Both the position numbers and the translations under genes were made by a program. Below are positions 7,406-16,205 of a DNA stretch of 64,000 nt, piece by piece (within the stretch, counting starts at the first letter, position 1; every line of letters starts with the position of its first letter). The stretch lies in NCBI GenBank assembly GCA_001464315.1, contig LNFK01000075.1, positions 1-64,000 of the forward strand. The letters are read 5' to 3'. The notes under the pieces are model-generated. The model did not search any database and was not told the origin of the DNA. It worked only from the letters and a program-made list of their open reading frames with translations. The DNA is from Sphingomonadales bacterium Ga0077559 (GTDB taxonomy: Bacteria > Pseudomonadota > Alphaproteobacteria > Sphingomonadales > Sphingomonadaceae).

Positions 7406-8647
7406 TTAAATCTGCGGAGAAGGGATATCGTCGGGGTTCAGCCAGCTTGAGTCCACGCGTTTGTCATAGCTGTCGAACACCGCGAACGGAATGCGAAAGG
7501 GCGTTCCCCAGTTGCTATTCCACATCGCCACAACGCCGTTGCCGGTTGAGGGTTCAAAGATCATGGTGGCGCGATAGCCATCGACCGCGCCAGAATGGCC
7601 GACAAGCCGATGCCCGGCATAATTAAAGCTGCGCCAGCCTAGGCCATATCCGGCACCGGAAATTGCCTGTTTCAGGTCGCCACCATACAGCCTGTCTGTA
7701 TTCACCCGCGGCGCTTGTGCAACCCGCAGCATAGAGGCCGGAAGCACGTCGGGGCGTTCACCCATCGCCGCCTGCAGCCATTTGGAAAAGTCGACGATAT
7801 TGCTCTCGACGCCAGCCGCCGCAGGCACACGCCAATAGCTTTCCTTGAGCGTCCGTACTTGCTGCCCATTATGCGGACGCGCCCAGTCTTTGGCGCCGGT
7901 CAGCCCTGCCATACCGTAGGCCGCGCTTTTCATACCAAGCGGAAGAAAAAAACGCTCGCTGACCATGTCGGCAAAGGGCCGCTTTGCGGCTAGCTCCAAT
8001 ATTTCGCTAGCGGCGTCGAACGCGACATTCTGATAGGTGTGGCACGTGCCAGGGTCGCATTGCAGCGGCGCTGCGGCAAGACCGGCGCGGATCACGCGTG
8101 GATTTTGGCCTTCTTCCAGTTTTTCGTCATAAGCGTTTTTGGTCAGCCCTGTCCGCTGAGCAAGCAACTGCGCAAGCGTCACCTGCGATTCTGCGCCACC
8201 GGGCAAACGCAACGAAGTTTGCCAACTGGAAACCGGGCGCTCCAGGTCGACTGCGCCTTCGGCTGCCAGCGATGCAGCAAGCGAACCCGCGACAGTTTTG
8301 GAAACCGACGCCCATCGAAACACGGTGTTTGCTGTCACCGGAACCTGAGTCGTTTTATCGACCACGCCATAGGTGCGAACGAAGCGCAATTTGCCTGCCT
8401 CGACGACTGCGACCGCGAGCCCCGCCATTTCAGGCCGCAATGCCAGGCCTGTCAGTTGCTGGTCAAGCTGAACATAGTCGACCCGGCCGCGCCACTCGTC
8501 AGGTGTGTCGGGCAGATCGGCGTCGCCAGACCTGGCCTCTGCGATTGCGACAACGATGTCATTTTCGCCGCCGAGCATAGACAGTCCGTACCAGCTGACT
8601 AGTACCAGCGCGGAGACAGCGGTGATCGCTTTAATGGTTCGATGCAT
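7406..8647 (-). CDS. Membrane-anchored serine hydrolase (class C beta-lactamase / DD-peptidase fold)
   Basis: 413 residues with an N-terminal hydrophobic anchor or signal (about 8-25). Active-site signatures are S114-V-S-K117, Y205-Q-N207 and H351-S-G353, the three motifs of AmpC-like and D-alanyl-D-alanine-hydrolase-like enzymes (Beta-lactamase Pfam family). Such proteins act in the periplasm on esters, amides or peptides; true beta-lactamase activity cannot be claimed. It starts 8 bases after scoB on the same strand. Confidence 0.88.
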   Translation of the reverse strand: MHRTIKAITAVSALVLVSWYGLSMLGGENDIVVAIAEARSGDADLPDTPDEWRGRVDYVQLDQQLTGLALRPEMAGLAVAVVEAGKLRFVRTYGVVDKTTQVPVTANTVFRWASVSKTVAGSLAASLAAEGAVDLERPVSSWQTSLRLPGGAESQVTLAQLLAQRTGLTKNAYDEKLEEGQNPRVIRAGLAAAPLQCDPGTCHTYQNVAFDAASEILELAAKRPFADMVSERFFLPLGMKSAAYGMAGLTGAKDWARPHNGQQVRTLKESYWRVPAAAGVESNIVDFSKWLQAAMGERPDVLPASMLRVAQAPRVNTDRLYGGDLKQAISGAGYGLGWRSFNYAGHRLVGHSGAVDGYRATMIFEPSTGNGVVAMWNSNWGTPFRIPFAVFDSYDKRVDSSWLNPDDIPSPQI

Positions 8648-8655
8648 CAGTGCCC

Positions 8656-9321
8656 TTAAACTGCCACTTCATAATTGGCCGTCGACTTGGCTGCGACTTC
8701 GTCAGCAGTTACGCCCGGCGCGGTCTCGATCAGTTTGAACGGTGAGGCGTGATCGCGCCGCTGGAATACCGCAAGATCAGTAATGATCATGTCCACGACA
8801 TTTTTACCGGTCAGCGGCAGGGTGCAGGCGGGAATGAACTTGGGGCTGCCATCTTTGGCATTGTGCTCCATCACAACGATGATCTTCTTGACGCCCGCGA
8901 CCAGGTCCATCGCGCCGCCCATGCCCTTGATCATCTTGCCGGGGATCATCCAGTTGGCGATGTCGCCATTCTCGGCAACTTCCATCGCGCCAAGCACGGT
9001 CAAATCGATGTGCCCGCCGCGGATCATCGCGAACGAAGCTGCGCTATCAAAATAGGCGGTTTGCGGAAGCTCGCTGATCGTCTGCTTGCCCGCATTGATC
9101 AGGTCGGCATCTTCGTCGCCTGCAAACGGGAATGGCCCAATGCCCAGCATCCCGTTTTCCGACTGAAGCGTCACCTCCATATCCGCCGGAACATGATTGG
9201 CGACTAAAGTCGGAATACCGATGCCGAGGTTCACATAATATCCGTCGCGCAATTCCTTTGCGGCACGTGCAGCCATCTCGTCGCGGGTCCAGCCATTTGC
9301 GTTACCGTCGTGCGTTGTCAT
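8656..9321 (-). CDS. scoB: 3-oxoacid CoA-transferase subunit B
   Basis: 221 residues with the class I CoA-transferase beta-subunit pattern: [16 protein letters not shown] near residue 28, the catalytic-glutamate motif [11 protein letters not shown] near 53-63, and [18 protein letters not shown]. With ScoA it transfers CoA from succinyl-CoA to acetoacetate or another 3-oxoacid, supporting ketone-body or PHB-derived carbon use. Its ATG overlaps the stop of the DUF5076 gene (ATGA). The two subunit genes are separated by two other coupled genes, which is less usual than direct adjacency. Confidence 0.95.
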   Translation of the reverse strand: MTTHDGNANGWTRDEMAARAAKELRDGYYVNLGIGIPTLVANHVPADMEVTLQSENGMLGIGPFPFAGDEDADLINAGKQTISELPQTAYFDSAASFAMIRGGHIDLTVLGAMEVAENGDIANWMIPGKMIKGMGGAMDLVAGVKKIIVVMEHNAKDGSPKFIPACTLPLTGKNVVDMIITDLAVFQRRDHASPFKLIETAPGVTADEVAAKSTANYEVAV

Positions 9322-9635
9322 ATCAGTCCATCCTTACCGGGATAATCAGTAGCAATGTCAGTCGGGTTCGCGCGCTCGGCATCCACGCCTTCCCATATCC
9401 GCTCGAGCGCTTCGGCTTCGGAAATACCCGTCGCCCGCGCCCAGGTTTTCGCGCCATGCCGGATACAATCGACGAGCGCGATGCCAAAGCCCATCGGGTC
9501 ACCGCCAACGGGCACAGGGTTGATAAAACAGGTCACGGGGCCGCCCTCCTTTGCCCAAACGCGCAGGAATTCGCGGCTATCGCTGAGCATTTCGGAATAG
9601 GGCACAAGGTCGATAGGGGTTGGTTTGCCGCTCAT
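9318..9635 (-). CDS. DUF5076-like small protein in the CoA-transferase operon
   Basis: 105 residues from ATG 9635 (AGAGGGCGGC upstream). Visible features: [21 protein letters not shown], then [26 protein letters not shown] and a C-terminal helix [18 protein letters not shown] recognise it as the alphaproteobacterial DUF5076 type by pattern only. No signal peptide or membrane segment. It overlaps the membrane-protein stop upstream and the scoB start downstream by ATGA, so it is tightly coupled to the CoA-transferase subunits. Function unknown. Confidence 0.7.
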   Translation of the reverse strand: MSGKPTPIDLVPYSEMLSDSREFLRVWAKEGGPVTCFINPVPVGGDPMGFGIALVDCIRHGAKTWARATGISEAEALERIWEGVDAERANPTDIATDYPGKDGLI

Positions 9636-10096
9636 GCCGCCCTCTCTGTTTGAACAAGTTTGTCGGCCGAAAGCTGCGCCCACGCGAGGCAGGTGCCGAT
9701 TGCATAAGCTATGCCGTATCCCAAAACGATCAACGACGACCAGATATTGAAGGGTGAACGCATTGCAGGTTCTATCGTGATCGGAATGATGAACAGGCCG
9801 CGCAGCAGGTAAATGGCGCTGATGATAACAAGTGCCGTCCGCATCAGTGGCAAGCGCCGAAGCAAACCCGCACCTGAGAAAGCATAGGCGGCCCAGGTCG
9901 CGAGGATAAGCGCAATCCCTGAGGTCATTATCGCAGGCATCCAGTGGCCGGCTTCGTCAGCGCGCGCCATTTCCTCTCCTGCGCCAAAAAAACGATAATA
10001 ATCCCCGCCGCCGAAAATGCAGACAATATGGAGCAGTGCTGCTGCTAAGCTAAGCCAGCCACCTACAATCAGCCATTTGTTCGCGCCGGACTTCAC
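9632..10096 (-). CDS. Four-helix membrane protein of unknown function
   Basis: 154 residues from a GTG that overlaps the scoA stop (GTGA). Four hydrophobic segments are evident: WLIVGGWLSLAAALLHIVC, IMTSGIALILATWAAYAF, ALVIISAIYLLRGLFII and the segment from SSLIVLGYGIAYAIGTC. No catalytic motif is visible. The polar loop between helices 1 and 2 carries FGGGDYYRFFGAGEEMA. Sandwiched between CoA-transferase subunits, it might relate to carboxylate import, but nothing in the sequence proves this. I do not recognise the family. Confidence 0.75.
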   Translation of the reverse strand: MKSGANKWLIVGGWLSLAAALLHIVCIFGGGDYYRFFGAGEEMARADEAGHWMPAIMTSGIALILATWAAYAFSGAGLLRRLPLMRTALVIISAIYLLRGLFIIPITIEPAMRSPFNIWSSLIVLGYGIAYAIGTCLAWAQLSADKLVQTERAA

Positions 10097-10803
10097 GCCG
10101 CCTCGCGTTCGCGAACGGTGCGGAACTCGATCTTCTTTTCGTAAGGTGCGCCGACTATCATGCGCTGCACATAGACGCCGGGCAAATGGATGCAGTCGGG
10201 ATCGAGCGACCCCACAGGCACGACTACCTCGACTTCTGCCACGCAAATCTTGCCGCAAGTTGCGGCGGGCAGGTTGAAATTGCGCGCTGTTTTACGGAAC
10301 ACAAGGTTACCGCTTTCGTCAGCTTTCCATGCCTTGATAATCGACAGATCGGCAAAAATGCCGCGTTCGAGGATATATTCCTCTCCGCTAAATTCCTTCA
10401 CTTCCTTGCCTTCGGCCACAAGCGTTCCAACGCCCGTCTTGGTGTAAAATCCCGGAATCCCTGCACCGCCAGCGCGCATCCGCTCGGCGAGCGTACCTTG
10501 CGGGCAGAATTCAACCTCAAGCTCTCCGGCCAGATACTGCCGTTCGAATTCCTTGTTCTCACCGACATAAGACGAAATCATTTTCTTGACCTGTTTGGTG
10601 CGGAGCAGCTTGCCAATGCCTTCATTATCGATACCGGCATTGTTCGAAACGAATGTTAGTCCGCTCACGCCGCTATCGCGAATGGCGTCGAGCAAGCGTT
10701 CGGGCAAACCACACAGGCCGAAGCCGCCGCTGGCGATCAGAATATCGTTTTTCAGCAGGCCATCGAGCGCCGACGCCGCGTCGGGGAAGAGTTTTTTCGC
10801 CAT
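10093..10803 (-). CDS. scoA: 3-oxoacid CoA-transferase subunit A
   Basis: 236 residues with the alpha-subunit pattern: ASALDGLLKNDILIASGGFGLCGLPE at the N-terminus, VSNNAGIDNEGIGKLL, and GIPGFYTKTGVGTLVAEGKE near the middle. It pairs with scoB to make the heterodimeric succinyl-CoA:3-ketoacid CoA-transferase. ATG 10803 has GGAG eight bases upstream. The gene starts a four-gene fully overlapping set (scoA, membrane protein, DUF5076, scoB) and lies 42 bases after a HAD gene. Confidence 0.95.
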   Translation of the reverse strand: MAKKLFPDAASALDGLLKNDILIASGGFGLCGLPERLLDAIRDSGVSGLTFVSNNAGIDNEGIGKLLRTKQVKKMISSYVGENKEFERQYLAGELEVEFCPQGTLAERMRAGGAGIPGFYTKTGVGTLVAEGKEVKEFSGEEYILERGIFADLSIIKAWKADESGNLVFRKTARNFNLPAATCGKICVAEVEVVVPVGSLDPDCIHLPGVYVQRMIVGAPYEKKIEFRTVREREAA

Positions 10804-10845
10804 GATATGCTCCAGGTAAATGGGAGTAACCGAATGGCTGCCCGC

Positions 10846-11505
10846 CTAGCCGCCATCAGGCGCAAAGGTCAACGCCAATAGCGCGCCCAATTCGGCCAAT
10901 GCCTGCGCGCCGCTAGTAACCTTGATTGCCGCCATGCCCAAAGCAGCAGCCGGTTTGCAGTTGATGCCGAGATCGTCGAGATAGATGCATTGCGCAGGAG
11001 CGACATTGAGCGCCTCACACATCATCTGATAAATACGTGGGTCGGGTTTGCGGACGCCGACCTTGGAGCTTTCGATGACATGGTCGAACCGTGCCATGAT
11101 GGCATCGACAGCTGCGGCCTTTTCGCCGCTACCTGCCATGCCCGCGCCTTTGCCCGCGGGCACATTGTTGGTGATGCAACCGAGTTTGAAACTCTCAGCT
11201 TTCAGCCGGTCGAGCGCAGCGACCATCTCGGATCTAATGTCGCCCGACAGGCACGCGATTACCGATGCCCCGTCGAGTTCGTGCCCCATAGCCCGTACTT
11301 CGGTGGCGAACAACGAGTCGAATTCCTCTGCGCTGCATTCGGCGCGCTCGAACTTTGCCCATGCATTGCTATTGGGGTTGGCCGAGTTGACGCGTCGAAC
11401 AAAATCTCGTGGCAGGCCTCGCGTGGCCTCCATCGCATTGAACGCCTCGAACGGCGACGAGGTTATCACGCCCCCGAAATCGAAGATTACGGTGTTATAC
11501 GACAT
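10846..11505 (-). CDS. HAD superfamily hydrolase (IA subfamily)
   Basis: 219 residues from ATG 11505. Motif I is FDFGGVI, where the usual second Asp is Gly, a form known in the epoxide-hydrolase-N-terminal/ACAD10-like branch of HADs. Motif II lies at GCITNN and motif III/IV at KVGVRKPDPRIYQM plus IYLDDLGINCKPA. The alpha-helical cap is inserted after motif I. Likely a small phosphatase or dehalogenase-like enzyme; the altered motif I makes the chemistry uncertain. It lies 8 bases downstream of the VIT1-like gene. Confidence 0.85.
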   Translation of the reverse strand: MSYNTVIFDFGGVITSSPFEAFNAMEATRGLPRDFVRRVNSANPNSNAWAKFERAECSAEEFDSLFATEVRAMGHELDGASVIACLSGDIRSEMVAALDRLKAESFKLGCITNNVPAGKGAGMAGSGEKAAAVDAIMARFDHVIESSKVGVRKPDPRIYQMMCEALNVAPAQCIYLDDLGINCKPAAALGMAAIKVTSGAQALAELGALLALTFAPDGG

Positions 11506-11513
11506 GATTCTGT

Positions 11514-12209
11514 TCAAGCTACCGATGTGCCGAACAGCGATCCGATAGCAGCGGTTGCGGCCATGGCAAACGCGCCCCAGAAAGTGACTCGCAATACCGC
11601 TTTACCAATTGGCGCACCGCCCGCCTTCGCGCCAACCGCGCCGAGAATTGCCAGAAACAGCAACGCTGCAGTCGACACCATCCAGCTCAAAAAGGCCGCC
11701 GGCGAGAGCGGTACCATTGCCAGCGGCAAAGCAGCGCCAACTGCAAATGCAGCTGCTGAGGCGACCGCCGCCTGCACGGGTCGCGCCGCTGTGTGCATCG
11801 CCATCCCTAACTCATCTCGCAAATGGGTGGCCAGCGCATCATGCGCGGTGAGCTTGTCCGCGACCTGCCCAGCGAGCGCCCGGTCGAGGCCGCGCGCTTG
11901 ATATATGCCGACCAGTTCCTCGCGTTCCTTTTCGGGAACGGTGTCAAGCTCAGCCTTTTCGCGTTGGCGGTCGGCAGCTTCGGTGTCGGCTTGCGAACTG
12001 ACCGAGACATATTCGCCCGCGGCCATCGACATCGCGCCTGCGACCAGACCCGCAATGCCGGTCATCAATATCGTCGCGGGGGACGCCTGCGCCGCGGCGA
12101 CCCCAACAATCAGGCTTGCGGTCGAAACGATGCCGTCATTGGCGCCGAGCACCGAGGCACGCAACCAGCCGATGCGGTCGATCAGATGCGCTTCCTTATG
12201 TCTCGGCAT
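11514..12209 (-). CDS. VIT1/CCC1 family membrane transporter
   Basis: 231 residues. LIDRIGWLRASVLGANDGIVSTASLIVGVAAA is the defining start of the vacuolar-iron-transporter (DUF125) family, followed by MTGIAGLVAGAMSMAAGEYVSVSSQAD. A cytoplasmic charged region (about residues 75-140) separates helices 1-2 from three C-terminal helices. Family members move Fe2+ or Mn2+. ATG 12209 is preceded by AGGTAG. The segment ordinarily holding a metal-binding domain is short here, as in many bacterial forms. The role is probably metal homeostasis. Confidence 0.9.
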   Translation of the reverse strand: MPRHKEAHLIDRIGWLRASVLGANDGIVSTASLIVGVAAAQASPATILMTGIAGLVAGAMSMAAGEYVSVSSQADTEAADRQREKAELDTVPEKEREELVGIYQARGLDRALAGQVADKLTAHDALATHLRDELGMAMHTAARPVQAAVASAAAFAVGAALPLAMVPLSPAAFLSWMVSTAALLFLAILGAVGAKAGGAPIGKAVLRVTFWGAFAMAATAAIGSLFGTSVA

Positions 12210-12225
12210 CGGGCTACCTCCGTTT

Positions 12226-13146
12226 TCAATATTGCAGTTCAAGCCCCGGGCGGTTCCAGCGCGTCTTCACCAAACGCCCACTGCCCGACAGGCAGATATA
12301 GGCGTCCATCATATCATCGCCGCCAAAGGCGATGTTGGTGGTGAAGATATCGTCGGTGGCGACGAATTCGACCAGCTCGCCGTCCGGAGAAATCACGCTG
12401 ATCCCGCATTCGCCGATCGTGGCGACGCAGATATTGCCGCCCGCTTCCATGCCAAGGCTGTCGAAGAATTTATACCCCGCGGGGCGATAAACCGGAATAC
12501 CGGGGCCGCCGGGGCCAGCATCGGGCGCGACCTTGCCGGGCGAGGTGATGTTGAACTTCATCAACCGGCATGTGTAGGTTTCAGCGGCATACAGAGTGTT
12601 GCCATCGGGTGACAAGCCAACGCCATTGGGGTTGTTCGACGGGAAGATGACTTCTTCCAGATGGTTGCCGTCGGCTTTCGCGTAGAAAATGCCGACTATG
12701 TCATGAGTGCGTTTGGCGTAGTCGACCTTGCCGTGATCGGTGAACCAGAAGCCGCCATGTGCATCGAATACGATGTCATTGGGTCCGCGCAATATGCAGC
12801 CATGATCGCCCGATTTGTACAGGACTTCAACTTCGCCGGTGTCGATATCGATCCGCTCGATCCGGCCGCCCGAATAATCCTGCGCAATGCCGTGGGGGAC
12901 GAGATAGCCGCCGCTATCGAGATATTCGAAGCCACCATTGTTGCAACAATAGAGCTTGCCATCCGGGCCGAGAGCCAACCCATTTGGCCCGCCACCGGTT
13001 TTTGCTACAACTGAAGTGCTGCCATCGGGCCGGACGCGCGTGATCTGGCCCAAGGCGATTTCGACGAGAATGATGCTCCCATCGGGCATCACGACTGGTC
13101 CTTCCGGAAACCGAAGGCCACCAGCCAACAGCTCAAATTCCGCCAT
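12226..13146 (-). CDS. SMP-30/gluconolactonase/LRE family protein
   Basis: 306 residues forming a predicted six-bladed beta-propeller. RFPEGPVVMPDGSIILVEI at the N-terminus supplies the usual metal-binding Glu; ILRGPNDIVFDAHGGFWFTDHG and NNPNGVGLSPDGNTLYAAET provide the other ligands (Asn and Asp). Family enzymes are Ca- or Zn-dependent lactonases such as gluconolactonase. No signal peptide. ATG 13146 follows GGGAGAG. Located between a GNAT gene and a VIT1-like gene in the same run. Confidence 0.9.
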   Translation of the reverse strand: MAEFELLAGGLRFPEGPVVMPDGSIILVEIALGQITRVRPDGSTSVVAKTGGGPNGLALGPDGKLYCCNNGGFEYLDSGGYLVPHGIAQDYSGGRIERIDIDTGEVEVLYKSGDHGCILRGPNDIVFDAHGGFWFTDHGKVDYAKRTHDIVGIFYAKADGNHLEEVIFPSNNPNGVGLSPDGNTLYAAETYTCRLMKFNITSPGKVAPDAGPGGPGIPVYRPAGYKFFDSLGMEAGGNICVATIGECGISVISPDGELVEFVATDDIFTTNIAFGGDDMMDAYICLSGSGRLVKTRWNRPGLELQY

Positions 13147-13166
13147 GATATTCTCTCCCGTGTGCT

Positions 13167-13712
13167 TTAGTGTGGTTCTTTGCCGGGCGGTGTCCGGTCG
13201 CCCTCTCCCAATTCAAGCTGCATATACACAGTATCGAGCCAACGCCCGAACTTTCGCCCGACCGACCGCATCCGGGCGGCATGTTCGAATCCCATTTTCG
13301 CATGCAGTGCAACCGAGGCAGGCTCGCCGCCGCCAATGACAGCCATCATTTGCCGGAAACCGCAATCAGTCGAAGCGACAATCAGTGCACGCATCAGCAT
13401 TGAGCCAACACCATTGCCCGCCTGATCGCTGCGGACATAGATAGAGTCTTCGCAAGCAAAGCTATAAGCAGCGCGGTCGCGGAACTGAGTGACATAGGCG
13501 TAGCCGACCACTTCAGCGCCACGCGCGGCGACCAGAAATGGCCAACCCTTTGATGTGATCTCGGCAATTTTTTGTTCAGTTTCCACAGCACTCCGCGGGA
13601 CGGTGTCAAAACTCGCGGTCCCCGAACGAACATGCTCTGCGTAGATCGAAGCGATCTCCTCTGCATCGTCGGCGGACACTTGCCGTATAATGATCGATTC
13701 ATCGTCCTGCAT
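13167..13712 (-). CDS. GNAT family N-acetyltransferase (phosphinothricin-acetyltransferase-like)
   Basis: 181 residues from ATG 13712. IIIRQVSADDAEEIASIYAEHV begins the fold; GTASFDTVPRS is typical of the Pat/Bar branch; the acetyl-CoA loop is RSDQAGNGVGSMLM, then ALHAKMGFEHAARMRSVG and WLDTVYMQLEL. Such enzymes acetylate small amines such as methionine sulfoximine or phosphinothricin. A TTG-started extension of 33 residues was rejected. Its start is divergent from the Usp gene, and the FNR-type box at 13764-13777 lies between them. The true substrate is unknown. Confidence 0.88.
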   Translation of the reverse strand: MQDDESIIIRQVSADDAEEIASIYAEHVRSGTASFDTVPRSAVETEQKIAEITSKGWPFLVAARGAEVVGYAYVTQFRDRAAYSFACEDSIYVRSDQAGNGVGSMLMRALIVASTDCGFRQMMAVIGGGEPASVALHAKMGFEHAARMRSVGRKFGRWLDTVYMQLELGEGDRTPPGKEPH

Positions 13713-13763
13713 AAATGTCGGGCTGACATAGAATAGCGGACATGAAAAGCATTTTGCCGCGTT

Positions 13764-13777
13764 TTGATGTCGATCAA
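13764..13777 (+). promoter_or_regulatory. FNR/FixK-type box between GNAT and Usp genes
   Basis: TTGAT-GTCG-ATCAA is a perfect match to the FNR consensus TTGAT-N4-ATCAA. A TGTAAA hexamer at 13797-13802 would put the start site near 13809, about 38-40 bases from the box centre, close to class II FNR activation. The box is symmetric and could also act on the divergent GNAT gene. Confidence 0.7.
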
Positions 13778-13855
13778 CAACAGAGGCGCAAATAGATGTA
13801 AACCTCAACAATGAAGTCGGCTCGCCGAGTCGGTTCGTTTGGGAAGGAAACGACG

Positions 13856-14665
13856 ATGAAATCTATCATGGTTCATGCAGGAAGCGATTCAGGTTTTGAC
13901 AGCCGGTTGCAGGTCGCGCTCGATCTGGCGCGACGGTTCAACGGACATCTCTCACTGATTTTACCGCGCCCGCCGCAAGACTATGTCGCATTCGACATGT
14001 TCGGCGGCGCGCATTTTCTGGCCGAGGCTTATGACGCAGCGGAGAAAGAGCGCGAGAAAATGCAGGCGCGGATCAACGCAAAATTGAAGGTCGAGAGCTT
14101 GCCATGGGACTGGCAGATATTCGATGGCACTACCGCCGATGCACTGGTCAACGCCGCGCGGTTGGGCGATATCATGGTGATGTCGCTCGATACCACTTCG
14201 ACAGGCGCACCCGGACATGGCCGCGCATTGGTGAGCGACGTCGTCACCGCCTCGCGCACGCCGGTTCTTGCAGTACCTGTCGGATGCAAAAGCCTGTCAT
14301 TCGACCGCGCGATGGTCGCCTATGACGGCGGCTTCGAAGCGGCTAATGCCTTGCGCGCGGCGCTGCCGATGCTCGCGGCATCGGGCGCGGTTCGGATTTC
14401 CGAAGTTGAGGCGTCCCCCGACGAATTTCCGGTTACCGACGCTGCCAGCTATCTCTCGCGGCACGGCGTCTGTGCCGAAATCGCGGTGGCGGCCAAGGGC
14501 GACACCAGCATCGAGGAACGATTGCTGGCTGAAGCCAAGGATTGGCGGCCCGATTTCCTTGTCATGGGGGCCTATGGTCATGGCAAATGGCGCGAGACGC
14601 TATTTGGCGGGGTGACCCGCTTCCTGCTTGGCGAGTTAGGTGTGCCGGTTTTGTTGGCGCATTAA
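13856..14665 (+). CDS. Universal stress protein, tandem-domain
   Basis: 269 residues containing two Usp domains. Domain 1 starts MKSIMVHAGSDSG and ends with LAVPVGCKSLSF; domain 2 includes the ATP-binding-type sequence DFLVMGAYGHGKWRETLFGGVTRFLL (GxGH...G9G(S/T)-like). Tandem Usp proteins act in stress, anaerobic and stationary-phase survival. ATG 13856 is preceded by GGAAGGAAA. A perfect FNR-type box 79-92 bases upstream suggests induction by low oxygen. Confidence 0.92.
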   Translation: MKSIMVHAGSDSGFDSRLQVALDLARRFNGHLSLILPRPPQDYVAFDMFGGAHFLAEAYDAAEKEREKMQARINAKLKVESLPWDWQIFDGTTADALVNAARLGDIMVMSLDTTSTGAPGHGRALVSDVVTASRTPVLAVPVGCKSLSFDRAMVAYDGGFEAANALRAALPMLAASGAVRISEVEASPDEFPVTDAASYLSRHGVCAEIAVAAKGDTSIEERLLAEAKDWRPDFLVMGAYGHGKWRETLFGGVTRFLLGELGVPVLLAH

Positions 14666-14771
14666 TATCTTTGCCTAATACGCCGAACGAGAATTTGCGT
14701 CGGGGGGTGGTTTAACCCTCCGCGCTGCCCTATCTGGAACCGCAACAGAAGATGTTTCGGGACCAGAATTT

Positions 14772-16205
14772 ATGACAAGCACATATCCAACTAATTTGGG
14801 CATTTACGTGGGCGGCAACTGGCGGTCTGGTGAGGGCCGCGACAGCCATAAGGTAATTAATCCCGCGACCGGCGATGTGCTCGCCGAATTGCCTTTGGCA
14901 ACCGCGGCGGACCTCGACGAGGCGCTTGAGGCGACTGCGAAGGGCTTTGCCTATTGGCGTTCGGTTGACGTCAACGAGCGCGCTGGAATATTGCACAAGG
15001 TTGCCGACCTTATTCGCGAACGCGCTGAAACCATTGCGGTATTACTCACCACCGAACAGGGTAAGCCGCTCGCAGAAGCGCGCACCGAAGTACTGTCCTG
15101 CGCCGCTCAGTTCGACTATTTCGCCGAAGAAGCCAAGCGGAGCTATGGCCGCGTGCTGGTTCGCCCAACGGGGCAACGCGCGCTTGTACTGAAACAGCCG
15201 GTCGGCCCGGTCGCAGCTTTCTCTCCGTGGAATTTCCCAGTCAATCTGATGTGCAAGAAAATGGCGGCAGCTTTGGCCGCTGGCTGCTCGATCATCGCTA
15301 AGCCTCCTGAGGAAACTCCTGCGAGCACCAGCGCGATCATGCAGTGCGTCATCGACGGCGGTGTGCCGGGTAACGTCGCTCAGCTTGTTTACGGTGTGCC
15401 TGATTTGGTCAGTCGGCACCTGATTGCTTCACCGATCATTCGAAAGGTCAGTTTCACTGGATCGGTCCCGGTTGGCAAACATCTGCTCAAACTCGCCGCC
15501 GACGGCGTAAAGCGCACGACGATGGAACTCGGCGGCCACGCGCCGGTCATCATCTTCGACGATTGCGATCTCGACAAGGCAATCGCGCTGTCCGCGACCA
15601 CCAAATTCCGCAATGCAGGACAGGTCTGCATCTCGCCCACACGTTTCTATGTGCAGGAAAATGTTTATGACCGCTTCGTTGCCGGTTTTGCCGAGCGGGC
15701 AAAACAGGTTCGCGTCGGTAACGGCCTTGATGCAGATACGGTCATGGGACCTTTGGCAAACGACCGGCGGCCATCCGCCATCGAAGCGTTGGTTGATGAT
15801 GCCACCGCCAAGGGTGCCAAGCTGCTCAGCGGCGGAGCGCGCGGCAATAAAGGCTATTTCTACCAGCCCACGGTGCTGGCCGATGTGCCGATGTCAGCCG
15901 ACGTCATGGATAACGAACCCTTTGGCCCGGTGGCGTTGATGCGCCCGTTCAAGACCTTCGGCGAAGCGGTTGAACAAGCCAACCGCTTGCCCTTTGGTCT
16001 GGCTGCTTATGCTTTCACGGAAAATGCCCGGCAGGCGAATCTCGTCGTCGATGCACTCGACACAGGAATGGTCGGCCTCAACAGCTTTGCGATCTCGATG
16101 CCCGATGCACCCTTTGGCGGAGTGAAGGAATCGGGCTTTGGCAGCGAGGGCGGCCCTGAAGGACTCGACAGTTATTATGTCACCAAAGCGGTTCACCAAT
16201 ATTGA
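14772..16205 (+). CDS. NAD(P)-dependent aldehyde dehydrogenase, succinate-semialdehyde type
   Basis: 477 residues, full length for the ALDH superfamily. The N-terminal Rossmann region has FSPWNFPVNLMCKKMAAALAAGC and IAKPPEETPAS; TMELGGHAPVIIFDDCDLD supplies the general-base Glu, and FRNAGQVCISPTRFYV the catalytic Cys. The IAKPPEETP and PFGGVKESGFGSEGG variants are typical of succinate-semialdehyde dehydrogenases, which oxidise succinic semialdehyde to succinate in GABA and related catabolism. ATG 14772 has no strong SD. Its TGA overlaps the TTG of the next gene. Confidence 0.87.
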   Translation: MTSTYPTNLGIYVGGNWRSGEGRDSHKVINPATGDVLAELPLATAADLDEALEATAKGFAYWRSVDVNERAGILHKVADLIRERAETIAVLLTTEQGKPLAEARTEVLSCAAQFDYFAEEAKRSYGRVLVRPTGQRALVLKQPVGPVAAFSPWNFPVNLMCKKMAAALAAGCSIIAKPPEETPASTSAIMQCVIDGGVPGNVAQLVYGVPDLVSRHLIASPIIRKVSFTGSVPVGKHLLKLAADGVKRTTMELGGHAPVIIFDDCDLDKAIALSATTKFRNAGQVCISPTRFYVQENVYDRFVAGFAERAKQVRVGNGLDADTVMGPLANDRRPSAIEALVDDATAKGAKLLSGGARGNKGYFYQPTVLADVPMSADVMDNEPFGPVALMRPFKTFGEAVEQANRLPFGLAAYAFTENARQANLVVDALDTGMVGLNSFAISMPDAPFGGVKESGFGSEGGPEGLDSYYVTKAVHQY

